This document shows positions 43,673-51,948 of a stretch of DNA of 64,000 nt, one piece after another. The stretch covers positions 1 through 64,000 of the forward strand of contig JAIPGC010000003.1 in NCBI GenBank assembly GCA_021736335.1, read 5' to 3'. The notes beneath the pieces were generated by a model. The model was not told the origin of the DNA, did not search any database, and saw only the letters and a program-made list of their open reading frames with translations. The number at the start of each line of letters is the position of its first letter. The first letter of the stretch is position 1. A program made the translations under genes and the position numbers. The stretch comes from Acholeplasmataceae bacterium (GTDB lineage: Bacteria > Bacillota_I > Bacilli_A > Acholeplasmatales > Acholeplasmataceae).

Positions 43673-44500
43673 TTTCATATAAGCTACAAAGGCATCAAAT
43701 ACATATTTTGTCACTAGGGCGTCATCTTTTGCATCATGTGCCTGATCAAACTCAACATTATAATATGTCTTATAAGCTCTAAATAATCCTAGATCATCTT
43801 TAAGATTAAAATAATCCTTATGCAGCTTGAGTAAATCAATAAAATCTGTATCAACGGTTAAATTTGGTTTGTCATGTAAGATATAGGAATCATTCATTGC
43901 TGTCAAATCATTTTTTCCCCAAACAACTAATTTAGGATGATACTTTTTAATTATTTTTTCCAGTTTCTTATAATAGACATCAAATTTGACCGCTTCACTA
44001 AAAAACTTGTCTTCATCTAAACTAAGGAATTTTTTGGTTCTTCTACTTAATGTCATTTTTTCTTTTGGTAGAACATAATAACCATCTTGATGAAGAATCT
44101 TTCCTTGAACCTCTGATAAGACATAACCAGCTTGGATAATCTCTGGTGAGAATTGGTGTTCATGATAACCTGGCATTGTCATCTCAAAATCGATGAACAG
44201 ATAATACTTATTGCTATCTAAAACTTTTCTCATTTCTCTTCTCATACTTGTTAAATCATAATGAATGATCAAAGGATTCAAAGAGATGATTTGATTGAAA
44301 TGAGCAACTTGATAATAAGAGAACTTTCCAATCTTTTTCATGCGAGGGGTTATCTCAAAATCAACAAGTACACCTTTTCTTAAATACATAAAAAATGTCT
44401 TTGCTAATCTGTTAGATAGGTAAAAACCAACCTTTCTACCACCTAAAATCAAATAAAATATTTTATTGTGAGCATCGATGCTCCATATGATTTTTCTCAT
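43670..44500 (-). CDS. DEDDh 3'-5' exonuclease with extra N-terminal domain
   Basis: In this 276-residue protein, residues 98-275 are an RNase T/epsilon/ERI1-type DEDDh nuclease: Asp104 and Glu106 (FIDFEMTMPG), Asp198 (WGKNDLTAM), and His255/Asp260 (HDAKDDAL). The first 95 residues (beta-rich, FYLILGGRKVGFYL) form a domain I do not recognise, perhaps nucleic-acid binding. It resembles KapD-like exonucleases. Overlapping uvrC by four bases, it is co-translated with that excision-repair gene, which suggests a role in DNA or RNA end trimming. The substrate is unknown. Confidence 0.85.
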   Translation of the reverse strand: MRKIIWSIDAHNKIFYLILGGRKVGFYLSNRLAKTFFMYLRKGVLVDFEITPRMKKIGKFSYYQVAHFNQIISLNPLIIHYDLTSMRREMRKVLDSNKYYLFIDFEMTMPGYHEHQFSPEIIQAGYVLSEVQGKILHQDGYYVLPKEKMTLSRRTKKFLSLDEDKFFSEAVKFDVYYKKLEKIIKKYHPKLVVWGKNDLTAMNDSYILHDKPNLTVDTDFIDLLKLHKDYFNLKDDLGLFRAYKTYYNVEFDQAHDAKDDALVTKYVFDAFVAYMK

Positions 44501-46227
44501 TTCAATACCTCTTTGATTTCTAAGATGACTGCTTTAGGAATCCCTAGAGAAGTTAGTTCTTCTTCACTTGCATTCTTAATTGCATCAATACTTGTAAAAT
44601 GGCTTAATAAAGCCTTTTTTCTTTTTTCTCCAATACCTGATATTTCATCAAGTGGAGATGATACAGCAAGCTTATTTCTGGTGCTACGATGAAAATCAAT
44701 AGCAAATCTATGAATCTCTTCTGATAGTTTTAGCAAGAATTTATAGAGCTCACTTTGCTTAAGAAGTGGAATCACTTCATCTTCAAAAACAAGGGCTTCT
44801 AAGATATGCTTACTATTCTTTTTAAGCCCAGCAATTTTGATATCAAGACTCAATGAATCAAGGATTTCCTGTGCTGCATGAAGTTGTCCTTTACCACCAT
44901 CTACAAGAATTAAATCTGGAACATCCAAATTTTCCATTAACATTTTTTGGTATCTGCGATATGTTACTTCTTTCATCGCTTGATAGTCATCGTTGGTTGT
45001 TGTTTGCAGATGATATTTACGATAACTCTTTCTTTCAAAATCACCATTTCTATAGACAACTAAAGCTGATATAGGAGCAGTTCCAAAGAGTTGAGCATTA
45101 TCAAATATCTCAATATGATTGACTTTATGATGAATCAATTTGCTTAACTCATCCTGAGCTTTTTGTTTTTGTTCGTCCTTGTGACGATATAACATAAAGT
45201 GATGTTCTAAGTCATAATCTGCATTCTTTGAAGCTAGATCTGTAAGCTTCTTTTTGTCACCTTTTTGTGGAATGATTGCTTTTTTCCCAAAGAAAGGTTC
45301 AATATCTAATAATGTGAAACGATCACTAAATAACAGTTCTTCAGGTATGTATTGTTCATAAAATTGTTGCAAGTAACTTAAGATAGCATCCATGACTTCA
45401 CCGACATAAGCGAAAACAACTTGATGAGGATCAACCATCTTGCCTTTTCTTATGACTAATATCTGCAGTGAGACATCATCTTTATTATAAGCATAACTGA
45501 TGACATCGCGATCTTTAAAATCATTTGAATTGATAATCTGTTTCTCGATTGTCGTATCAATATGATTAATCATGTCTCTAAATTCTGCAGCTTTTTCATA
45601 ATGCATATCCATTGAAGCTTGCTGCATTTCAGTTTCCAAGCGGTTCAATACTTCTTTCGTATCACCTTTTAGAAAATTAGTGATTTGCAAAAGTGTGTCT
45701 TGATAATCTACTTTAGTGTTGATACATGGCGCTAAGCATTGTCCAATATGAAAATACAAACATGCCTTCTTAGGCATAGTTTCACATTTTCTAAGGGGAT
45801 ATAGACGATTTAATAATCGTGTTGTTTCTCGTGCTGCGTATACATTGGTATATGGACCAAAGATTTTACCCTTGGCATTTTTCTTTCTCACAACTTGCAA
45901 TCTAGGGTGTGTCTCTTTAGTGATTTCTATATAAGGATATGTCTTATCATCCATCAATCTAATATTGTATTTTGGTAAATATTGCTTGATGAGATTGCTT
46001 TCAAGAATCAATGACTCACGTTCGCTATTCGTCAAAACATATGAAAAATCGCGAATTTCTAGAACCAGTCGCGTTGTTTTTTCATTGTGTGCACCAGTAA
46101 AATATGATTTCACACGATTCTTTAAATTTTTGGCTTTACCCACATAAATGACTTCATCCTGCTCATTTTTCATGAGATAGCAGCCGGGTTCATTGGGTAA
46201 TAATGCTAATTTGTCCTTAAAATTCAA
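44497..46227 (-). CDS. uvrC: Excinuclease ABC subunit C
   Basis: The 576-residue protein makes both incisions in nucleotide excision repair. It has a GIY-YIG N-terminal nuclease (GCYLMKNEQDEVIYVGKAKNL region, about 14-90), a UVR motif (about 200-235, EKAAEFRDMI), the RNase H-like C-terminal nuclease with LILVDGGKGQLHAA, and HhH at the end (ISGIGEKRKKALLSHF). It is shorter than average because of small linkers. Coupled downstream to a DEDDh exonuclease. Confidence 0.96.
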   Translation of the reverse strand: MNFKDKLALLPNEPGCYLMKNEQDEVIYVGKAKNLKNRVKSYFTGAHNEKTTRLVLEIRDFSYVLTNSERESLILESNLIKQYLPKYNIRLMDDKTYPYIEITKETHPRLQVVRKKNAKGKIFGPYTNVYAARETTRLLNRLYPLRKCETMPKKACLYFHIGQCLAPCINTKVDYQDTLLQITNFLKGDTKEVLNRLETEMQQASMDMHYEKAAEFRDMINHIDTTIEKQIINSNDFKDRDVISYAYNKDDVSLQILVIRKGKMVDPHQVVFAYVGEVMDAILSYLQQFYEQYIPEELLFSDRFTLLDIEPFFGKKAIIPQKGDKKKLTDLASKNADYDLEHHFMLYRHKDEQKQKAQDELSKLIHHKVNHIEIFDNAQLFGTAPISALVVYRNGDFERKSYRKYHLQTTTNDDYQAMKEVTYRRYQKMLMENLDVPDLILVDGGKGQLHAAQEILDSLSLDIKIAGLKKNSKHILEALVFEDEVIPLLKQSELYKFLLKLSEEIHRFAIDFHRSTRNKLAVSSPLDEISGIGEKRKKALLSHFTSIDAIKNASEEELTSLGIPKAVILEIKEVLK

Positions 46228-46280
46228 TTAAATCACCACTCATATTGTATCACAAATCACGATTCATTCCTCTATTTGCG

Positions 46281-46306
46281 TAAAAAAAAAGCGCATCGCG
46301 CTTTTT
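46281..46306 (-). terminator. Terminator of gmk-rpoZ
   Basis: AAAAGCGC-GAT-GCGCTTTT is followed by a run of T on the minus strand, just after rpoZ. Confidence 0.85.
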
Positions 46307-46308
46307 AA

Positions 46309-46524
46309 TTAAGATTCAAATTTAATGTCAACTTTGCCATCTAGAATTTCTTCTAAAGCAATACCAATAGATTTAACGCATTGAGCGTTTTCAACATTTA
46401 ATTTTTCTGATTCCAATATGAGAGCAACTTTGCTTGCTGCGTATACAAGTTTATATTTTGAGTCGATTTTTGATAACAATTTGTCAATGGATGGATAACG
46501 CATACCGTCTTTATTCTTATTCAT
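46309..46524 (-). CDS. rpoZ: RNA polymerase omega subunit
   Basis: The 71-residue protein has the omega pattern MRYPSIDKLLSKIDSKYKLVYAASKVA and the helix IGIALEEILDGKV. It stabilises the beta' subunit and assembly. It follows gmk after three bases, the usual pair. Confidence 0.92.
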   Translation of the reverse strand: MNKNKDGMRYPSIDKLLSKIDSKYKLVYAASKVALILESEKLNVENAQCVKSIGIALEEILDGKVDIKFES

Positions 46525-46527
46525 GTC

Positions 46528-47145
46528 TTATTCTCCTATCATCTTAATATAGTTATGAATTGATCTTTCTGTTCTCGCATGCTCTGCTCTGATAATTGCC
46601 ATGATTCTATCGGCAGCATTGTTGACTTCATCATTAACAACAATATAATCATATTTATGAGCAAGCAAAAACTCAGACTCTGCTTTTTTCATTCTTTTTT
46701 CAATCAGTTCTATAGGCTCAGTGCCACGATTCTTCAATCTTTCATATAGAGCTTTTTTCCCTGGTGGAACCAAGAAAATAAATACAGCTTCTTTCATTTG
46801 TTTTCTTACTTGAAGTGCACCTTCCACCTCAATCTCCAAAACAACTTCTTTGCCTCGATCAAGCTGCTCTTCCACTTTATCACGCGGTGTGCCATAATAA
46901 TTACCGACAAACTCTGCCCATTCTAAGAATTTATTTTCCTTAATTCTTTTAATGAATGTCTCTTTGTCGACAAAATAATAATCAACACCCTCAACTTCAT
47001 CTGGTCGTGGAGGTCTTGTAGTCATCGATACAGAATAGACGAGATCATGGTGTGGCATTTGAAATAAAGCCCTACGAACAGTACCTTTTCCAACGCCTGA
47101 AGGACCTGAAATGACAACTAATAAACCTTTTTCATTAAGTTTCAT
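46528..47145 (-). CDS. gmk: Guanylate kinase
   Basis: This 205-residue enzyme converts GMP and ATP to GDP and ADP. P-loop GPSGVGKG (14-21), TTRPPRPDEVEGVDYYFV (GMP-binding), and the lid with RGTEPIELIEKRM are present. GGAGG precedes the ATG. It is divergent from rqcH. Confidence 0.97.
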   Translation of the reverse strand: MKLNEKGLLVVISGPSGVGKGTVRRALFQMPHHDLVYSVSMTTRPPRPDEVEGVDYYFVDKETFIKRIKENKFLEWAEFVGNYYGTPRDKVEEQLDRGKEVVLEIEVEGALQVRKQMKEAVFIFLVPPGKKALYERLKNRGTEPIELIEKRMKKAESEFLLAHKYDYIVVNDEVNNAADRIMAIIRAEHARTERSIHNYIKMIGE

Positions 47146-47267
47146 AGGATCCTCCTTCTGTGATTGATGTTACTCCTTATTATATATGATAAATGATAGA
47201 GTGTAAATAGATTTATCTATATTTGGAATAGAATAACGCTTACAAAAGAGATTATCGCCTTAAATTG

Positions 47268-47276
47268 TGTTAAAAT
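47268..47276 (+). promoter_or_regulatory. Candidate extended -10 promoter of rqcH
   Basis: TGTTAAAAT, an extended -10, lies 17 bases before ATG 47293. Transcription would begin at about 47283, which excludes the in-frame ATG 47281. Confidence 0.4.
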
Positions 47277-47292
47277 AGTCATGAGGTGTCAT

Positions 47293-48858
47293 ATGGTTTT
47301 CGATGGATTTTTTATATATCATTTAATAAGTGAGTTAAATAGGCAATTGGAAAAAGCACGATTGGAAAAAATCTATCAAACGGGTGAATATTCGTTTGTT
47401 TTTGTGTTTTATTTAAGAGGACAAAGATTATTTATGAATCTTAATTTGAGTTCTCACAATTTTGGAGTTTATTTAACACAGACAAAATCAGAATCAACGA
47501 TGAGTTCTCAATTCTTAATAACACTCAAAAAACATTTGGAAGGTGCTATTTTACAGTCTATCGTTCAACATGAGACAGACAGAGTTTTTATTTTCAAATT
47601 TGTTGTACATGATTTTCTAGATGGTCAGATCCAAAAAAACCTAATATTTGAAGCTATGGGTAAACATTCCAATTTGTTACTGGTCCAAGACAATATCATT
47701 TTAGACACTTATAAGAAGATGTTTTTTGCTGAAGGAAGACAATTGTTACCTCAAGCACAATTTGAGTTCTTCCCTTCTGATAAGCTCGCTTTTCATCAAA
47801 TCGATTATTCTAAAGTATTTTCATATCAGGACATTGTTAATCAGTATATGGGAGTTTCACCCTTTTTAGCAAGATATCTAATTGACCATAGAGTGCAGCT
47901 TTCAGATATAAAAGTAAAGCCAACACGTGCATTAGACCTTAAAAAAGACTATGTATTTGATATTTTTGAAGATAGCACACACAAAAAATACTTTTCATCA
48001 ATTTCACTCATGATGGATCTAGATGCAGATCAAGCTTCTCAATCCATTTCTTCTCATGCATTGTTTATTGAAAAACAGCTCAAAAAGTATACAAACAAAA
48101 AAGAACAACTCATTACTATGCAAGACCAAGCTCTACTCAATTTAGAAAACAAGGGTAAAGGAGATTTAATTTATCAATCAGGATTACCTTTAGATGAGAA
48201 AAATTCATCTATTGAGGTTCTTGGTTCAACCATTCATTTAGATCCGACTAAAACTTTAAATGAAAATGCTCAAACTTTCTACAAAGCTTATCAAAAGGCG
48301 AAACGAACATTAGATCATATCAAAACTCAAAATCGTGAAAATGAAGAGATGATCAGTCTATTTGAAGAATATATGACATATCTGGAGCTATCTTTAGGTG
48401 AAAATATTAAGGACTTTGAGTCTGATCTCATTCAACTTGGGTATAAAGCAAAACAGAAATCTCCTCAAAAGAAACAAAACAAGAAACCAAATATTCTTAA
48501 ATTAACAGATGGAGACATACATTACTATATTGGAAAAAATAGTCTTCAAAATGAATACATAACACATCAAATTGGAAAAAAAGATGATTATTGGTTTCAT
48601 GTCAAAGATTTTCCTGGATCTCATGTTTTAGTGGATACTCCAAAACTCAATGAATCAATCATTAGAAAAGCTTCAATGCTAGCTGCTTATTTTTCCAGCA
48701 TGAAATATTCCTCATCAATTCCTGTTGATTATACACAAATTAAATATATTAAGAAGATTTCTGGCAAGCCTGGTTATCATGTAACATATAAGAATCAACA
48801 AACCATGTATATTGATATTGATGAGAAAAAAATCGAGAACTATTTAAAAAACGTCTAA
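47293..48858 (+). CDS. rqcH: RqcH, ribosome quality control factor (NFACT family)
   Basis: In this 521-residue protein the NFACT-N domain (1-190) begins MVFDGFFIYHLISELN. A helix-hairpin region and coiled coil (about 265-400) and the NFACT-R domain (about 405-515, YYIGKNSLQNEYIT and FHVKDFPGSHVLV) follow. RqcH binds stalled 50S-peptidyl-tRNA and adds alanine tails to mark the nascent chain for proteolysis. Older annotations call it fibronectin-binding protein FbpA. ATG 47293 follows GAGGTG. Confidence 0.93.
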   Translation: MVFDGFFIYHLISELNRQLEKARLEKIYQTGEYSFVFVFYLRGQRLFMNLNLSSHNFGVYLTQTKSESTMSSQFLITLKKHLEGAILQSIVQHETDRVFIFKFVVHDFLDGQIQKNLIFEAMGKHSNLLLVQDNIILDTYKKMFFAEGRQLLPQAQFEFFPSDKLAFHQIDYSKVFSYQDIVNQYMGVSPFLARYLIDHRVQLSDIKVKPTRALDLKKDYVFDIFEDSTHKKYFSSISLMMDLDADQASQSISSHALFIEKQLKKYTNKKEQLITMQDQALLNLENKGKGDLIYQSGLPLDEKNSSIEVLGSTIHLDPTKTLNENAQTFYKAYQKAKRTLDHIKTQNRENEEMISLFEEYMTYLELSLGENIKDFESDLIQLGYKAKQKSPQKKQNKKPNILKLTDGDIHYYIGKNSLQNEYITHQIGKKDDYWFHVKDFPGSHVLVDTPKLNESIIRKASMLAAYFSSMKYSSSIPVDYTQIKYIKKISGKPGYHVTYKNQQTMYIDIDEKKIENYLKNV

Positions 48859-48882
48859 TTTACCATAATTTAGACTTTTTTT
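48853..48882 (+). terminator. Terminator of rqcH
   Basis: GTCTAA...TTAGAC hairpin followed by TTTTTTT; the rqcH stop lies in the 5' arm. Confidence 0.7.
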
Positions 48883-48901
48883 AATCTTTGGGGCAAATCA
48901 G

Positions 48902-48930
48902 TTGATAGAAACCCTACTTTGATGTAAGAT
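48902..48930 (+). promoter_or_regulatory. Candidate sodA promoter
   Basis: The -35 TTGATA (48902-48907), 17-base spacer and -10 TAAGAT (48925-48930) precede AAGGAGG and the ATG at 48958. Confidence 0.45.
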
Positions 48931-48957
48931 AAGATTATAAATAAGGAGGATATTAAA

Positions 48958-49563
48958 ATGAAATTTGAATTACCTAAATTACCATATGCATATGATGCAC
49001 TAGAACCTTTTATTGATGCAAGAACAATGGAAATCCATTACTCAAAACATCATCAAGGCTACACTAACAATTTAAATGCAGCATTAGAAAAACATGCTGA
49101 TCTATCAACTCCATTAGAAACGTTACTTGCAGATTTATCATTAGTACCATCAGATATTCGTACTGCTGTACAAAATAATGGTGGTGGATATTATAATCAC
49201 GCTTTCTTCTGGCCTTTACTTAAGGTTAACAATGGTGCATTGCCTACTGGAAAACTATTAGATGCTATCAATTCTAACTTTGGTTCATTTGATGCTTTTA
49301 AAGAAGCTTTTGGAAATGCAGCTAAAACAAGATTTGGCAGTGGTTGGGCTTGGCTTATTGTAACACCAGAAAAGACCCTCAAGGTCTTATCAACTGCAAA
49401 CCAAGATACACCTCTTGCTGAAGGTAGTCCAATCTTAGGTCTTGATGTTTGGGAACATGCTTATTACTTAAACTATCAAAATAGACGTCCTGACTATGTT
49501 TCAGCATTCTTTAGTGTCATCAATTGGGATAAAGTACAAGCATTATACAAGGCAGCTTTGTAA
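48958..49563 (+). CDS. sodA: Superoxide dismutase, Mn type
   Basis: The 201-residue cytosolic enzyme dismutes superoxide. Metal ligands are His27, His81, Asp163 and His167. Manganese-type markers are visible: GGGYYNH before the second His ligand (Gly at the position where Fe enzymes carry Gln) and Gln in [13 protein letters not shown] precedes the ATG. It is transcribed alone between two strong terminators. Most sterol-free Mollicutes with the alternative code lack SOD, so this again fits an acholeplasma-like lineage. Confidence 0.96.
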   Translation: MKFELPKLPYAYDALEPFIDARTMEIHYSKHHQGYTNNLNAALEKHADLSTPLETLLADLSLVPSDIRTAVQNNGGGYYNHAFFWPLLKVNNGALPTGKLLDAINSNFGSFDAFKEAFGNAAKTRFGSGWAWLIVTPEKTLKVLSTANQDTPLAEGSPILGLDVWEHAYYLNYQNRRPDYVSAFFSVINWDKVQALYKAAL

Positions 49564-49580
49564 ATTATAAAATTAAAAAA

Positions 49581-49617
49581 AGAAAAGAACCAACATCGCT
49601 GTTGGTTCTATTTTTTT
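49581..49617. terminator. Bidirectional terminator (sodA / antiporter)
   Basis: AGAACCAACA and TGTTGGTTCT form a 10-bp stem around a 4-base loop, flanked by A-rich and T-rich runs on both sides. Confidence 0.85.
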
Positions 49618-50863
49618 ATCCTGCGATTTGAGCAACGTCAGTAATGATTGTTTCTTCAAACTCTCTTGACTCTCCAACTCTTTCAATTGTCTTTTTAAAC
49701 ACAATAGGTCCAACAATTTCAAAGAATAGGATTCCAGCTAGTACGATTGTCTTAACTAAAATAGCTTCAGGTGCTGGGAAGATTGATGAGACAGCAACGA
49801 GCATCCCAATTTCAACCCCACCTTGTGGAAGTAGACATAATCCAGTTGCATTTCTAACAACCTTAGGTGATTTTGCAATCACAGCACCAAGATAAGCACC
49901 ACCAATTTTACCAATCGATCTAAAGACGATATAAATGACTGCTATGATACCAGCTACCTTGAGCACTGATAATGATAACTGTGCACCTGCTAGAGTGAAG
50001 AAAACGATAATGAGTGGTCCACTAAAATTACTTAATGCTGCACCTTGAATTTCAAATGGTTCCTTCTTAATGAAGTTTGTAAAGGTCATCCCAACCATCA
50101 TAGGTGTTAAAATCATTGATAATTCATAGCGATGTGCAATAAATACTGAAATTAAAACAGTCGATAAGGACAAGACAAGATAGGCAATATATCTTTCTCT
50201 TTTTGGCATCTTTGTTACAAAGAATTTAGATGCCAAACCTAAGACTCCACCTAATACAGCACCAACTAAAACTGATAAAGTAACTTCAAGTAATGGTAGT
50301 AATAAAGCTGTTTGAATATTGAGTTGTCCCCCAGCAATCAAACTAACTGAAATTGTTGTAAACAATCCGAATATGATAACACCGATGATATCATCTATTC
50401 CAGTAACTGGAACAACAGTATCAACAACCGGTCCTTTAGCTTTAATCTTTTTGATAATTACCATGATTGGTGCTGGAGCAGTTGCAGTTGCAATTGCTGA
50501 AAGCGTTAATGCTAACCAAAGTCTTCCATCAATTAAATAGACCAAAGTAAATACAACAAGAGCCGTTGCTAAAGCTTGAACTATAGTGATGATGATAATT
50601 GATTTTCCGCTTTTTTTAACTTTTGGTAACCATAATTCTGTACCAATCTGATACGCAATAATTCCTAAAACGAAATTTGTAATAACATCAAAACTAGCGA
50701 CTGTTTCAACTGAAATGACATTAAAAACACTTGGTCCTAGTAATATACCTGCAACAATATAACCTGTAATTTCTGGTATTTTAATGAGCTCAGCAAGCTT
50801 TCCTAATACAAAGCCAAAGAGCAATGTAAGTGATAAAAATAATAAAAACATATAAATATCCAT
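49616..50863 (-). CDS. Cation:proton antiporter (CPA2 family)
   Basis: The 415-residue integral membrane protein has about 12-13 hydrophobic segments and the CPA2 features IPEITGYIVAGILLGPS, a conserved TGIDDIIGVIIFG segment with the Asp pair of the ion site, and LLPQGGVEIGMLVA. It exchanges Na+ or K+ for H+. The tail lacks a TrkA-N regulatory domain found in KefB/C. I start at ATG 50863, eleven bases after GGAG; ATG 50896 also is in frame. Confidence 0.88.
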   Translation of the reverse strand: MDIYMFLLFLSLTLLFGFVLGKLAELIKIPEITGYIVAGILLGPSVFNVISVETVASFDVITNFVLGIIAYQIGTELWLPKVKKSGKSIIIITIVQALATALVVFTLVYLIDGRLWLALTLSAIATATAPAPIMVIIKKIKAKGPVVDTVVPVTGIDDIIGVIIFGLFTTISVSLIAGGQLNIQTALLLPLLEVTLSVLVGAVLGGVLGLASKFFVTKMPKRERYIAYLVLSLSTVLISVFIAHRYELSMILTPMMVGMTFTNFIKKEPFEIQGAALSNFSGPLIIVFFTLAGAQLSLSVLKVAGIIAVIYIVFRSIGKIGGAYLGAVIAKSPKVVRNATGLCLLPQGGVEIGMLVAVSSIFPAPEAILVKTIVLAGILFFEIVGPIVFKKTIERVGESREFEETIITDVAQIAG

Positions 50864-50954
50864 AAAATATAACATCTCCTTCATGTGTTGCCACATTGTC
50901 TAATTATACTCCATTTGAACTATTTTTCAAGGAAAATATTTACTTTATTGAAAA

Positions 50955-50981
50955 TAAAAAAAAGGAAGCGTTTGCTTCCTT
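50955..50981 (-). terminator. Terminator of hpf
   Basis: AAGGAAGC-AAAC-GCTTCCTT is followed by a run of T on the minus strand, three bases after the hpf stop. Confidence 0.85.
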
Positions 50982-50984
50982 CAA

Positions 50985-51533
50985 TTATATATGAGTTTCT
51001 ATGATTGCATAATCTCCGTCATCTCTTCTATAGACAACATTTGTTCTTGATGTCTCCTTATCTAAGAACACGTAGAAATCATGACCTGATAGTTCCATCG
51101 CTGCTATTGCTTCATGTGATGTCATGGGAACCAATTCAATCTTCTTATTTTTAACGAGCTGACTAGCTAAAATATCCTTTTCAAGAGACTCAGCGTCAAA
51201 TTCATTTGAATAGGCTTGCTTAATGCCCTCTTTTTCCAAATTATGTTTTAATTTATCCTTATGTCTTCTGATTTGTGCAACGAGTTTATCATTTGCTTTA
51301 TCGATTGCTGCATACATGTCAACATCAACTACTTCTGCACGTAATACTGTACCTTTAGCAGGTATGGTAACTTCAATCTTATGGTGATCCTTATACACCT
51401 TACAAACAACTCTTACTTCAGAGATAACCTCTGGTCCAAAAAAGGAAACAACTTTGCTAAATCTCTTTTCTGCATAATCTTTGATCGCATTTGTTGGTAC
51501 GAAACCATTCTTACCTAAAACTTCGAATTTCAT
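50985..51533 (-). CDS. hpf: Ribosome hibernation promoting factor, long form
   Basis: The 182-residue protein has an N-terminal S30AE/YfiA domain (1-100) that blocks the decoding centre and a C-terminal domain (about 125-182, FDAESLEKDI; SGHDFYVFLDKETSRTNVVYRRDDGDYAIIE) that dimerises 30S subunits to give 100S ribosomes. It overlaps the upstream comFC-like gene by four bases. In Bacillus hpf lies between comF and secA. Confidence 0.95.
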   Translation of the reverse strand: MKFEVLGKNGFVPTNAIKDYAEKRFSKVVSFFGPEVISEVRVVCKVYKDHHKIEVTIPAKGTVLRAEVVDVDMYAAIDKANDKLVAQIRRHKDKLKHNLEKEGIKQAYSNEFDAESLEKDILASQLVKNKKIELVPMTSHEAIAAMELSGHDFYVFLDKETSRTNVVYRRDDGDYAIIETHI

Positions 51534-51907
51534 AGTTTTTCTCCTTCTTCTATATTTTCATAAAGCGTCAGTAAATAAATGTTACCTAGCTTTAGAGAAT
51601 CCAATGTTAAAAATGAAATGTCTTTAAAATCATCTAGATACAAAAAGATTGCATCTCGATACTTGGATAGATAATGCTTCAAATAGGGTTTAATAAATGA
51701 CATATAAGCGATACCTGAAACATGAGAATCACCCCTTATCATTGAATTGTGAAAGATCATAGCTTCTTCAATTGGAATCATCTCACTTTTGGGTGACAGT
51801 GGATACATCATATAACACATTTCACAAATATGATGAATCTCAGGGTCAAACAAATTGAGAATTGTTTTTTTTGTTTTTACTTTTTTTCCACAAATACCAC
51901 AAAGCAT
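51530..51907 (-). CDS. Shortened ComFC-like protein (zinc finger only)
   Basis: The 125-residue protein begins with a four-cysteine zinc finger (Cys3, Cys6, Cys28, Cys31) followed by a region like the ComFC segment that links finger and enzyme domain (SFIKPYLKHYLSKYRDAIFLY). The phosphoribosyltransferase domain and its PRPP loop, present in full ComFC (about 230 residues), are missing. Its position directly before hpf is the ancestral place of comFC in Bacillota. I read it as a reduced ComFC; whether it still functions is unknown. Its ribosome site AGGAGG is partly in the 3' arm of a stable hairpin at 51909-51942. Confidence 0.65.
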   Translation of the reverse strand: MLCGICGKKVKTKKTILNLFDPEIHHICEMCYMMYPLSPKSEMIPIEEAMIFHNSMIRGDSHVSGIAYMSFIKPYLKHYLSKYRDAIFLYLDDFKDISFLTLDSLKLGNIYLLTLYENIEEGEKL

Positions 51908-51908
51908 A

Positions 51909-51942
51909 ACAAGCCCTCCTAATTGATATTAGTTGGGCTTGT
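51909..51942 (-). promoter_or_regulatory. Stem-loop covering the ribosome site of the comFC-like gene
   Basis: On the minus strand ACAAGCCC and GGGCTTGT pair perfectly (8 bp), with an inner 5-bp stem CTAAT/ATTAG. The Shine-Dalgarno AGGAGGG runs into the 3' arm and the ATG is two bases later. No T run follows, so it looks like a translational control element rather than a terminator, though it also lies directly after the EF-G-like gene. Confidence 0.5.
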
Positions 51943-51948
51943 TTGAGT

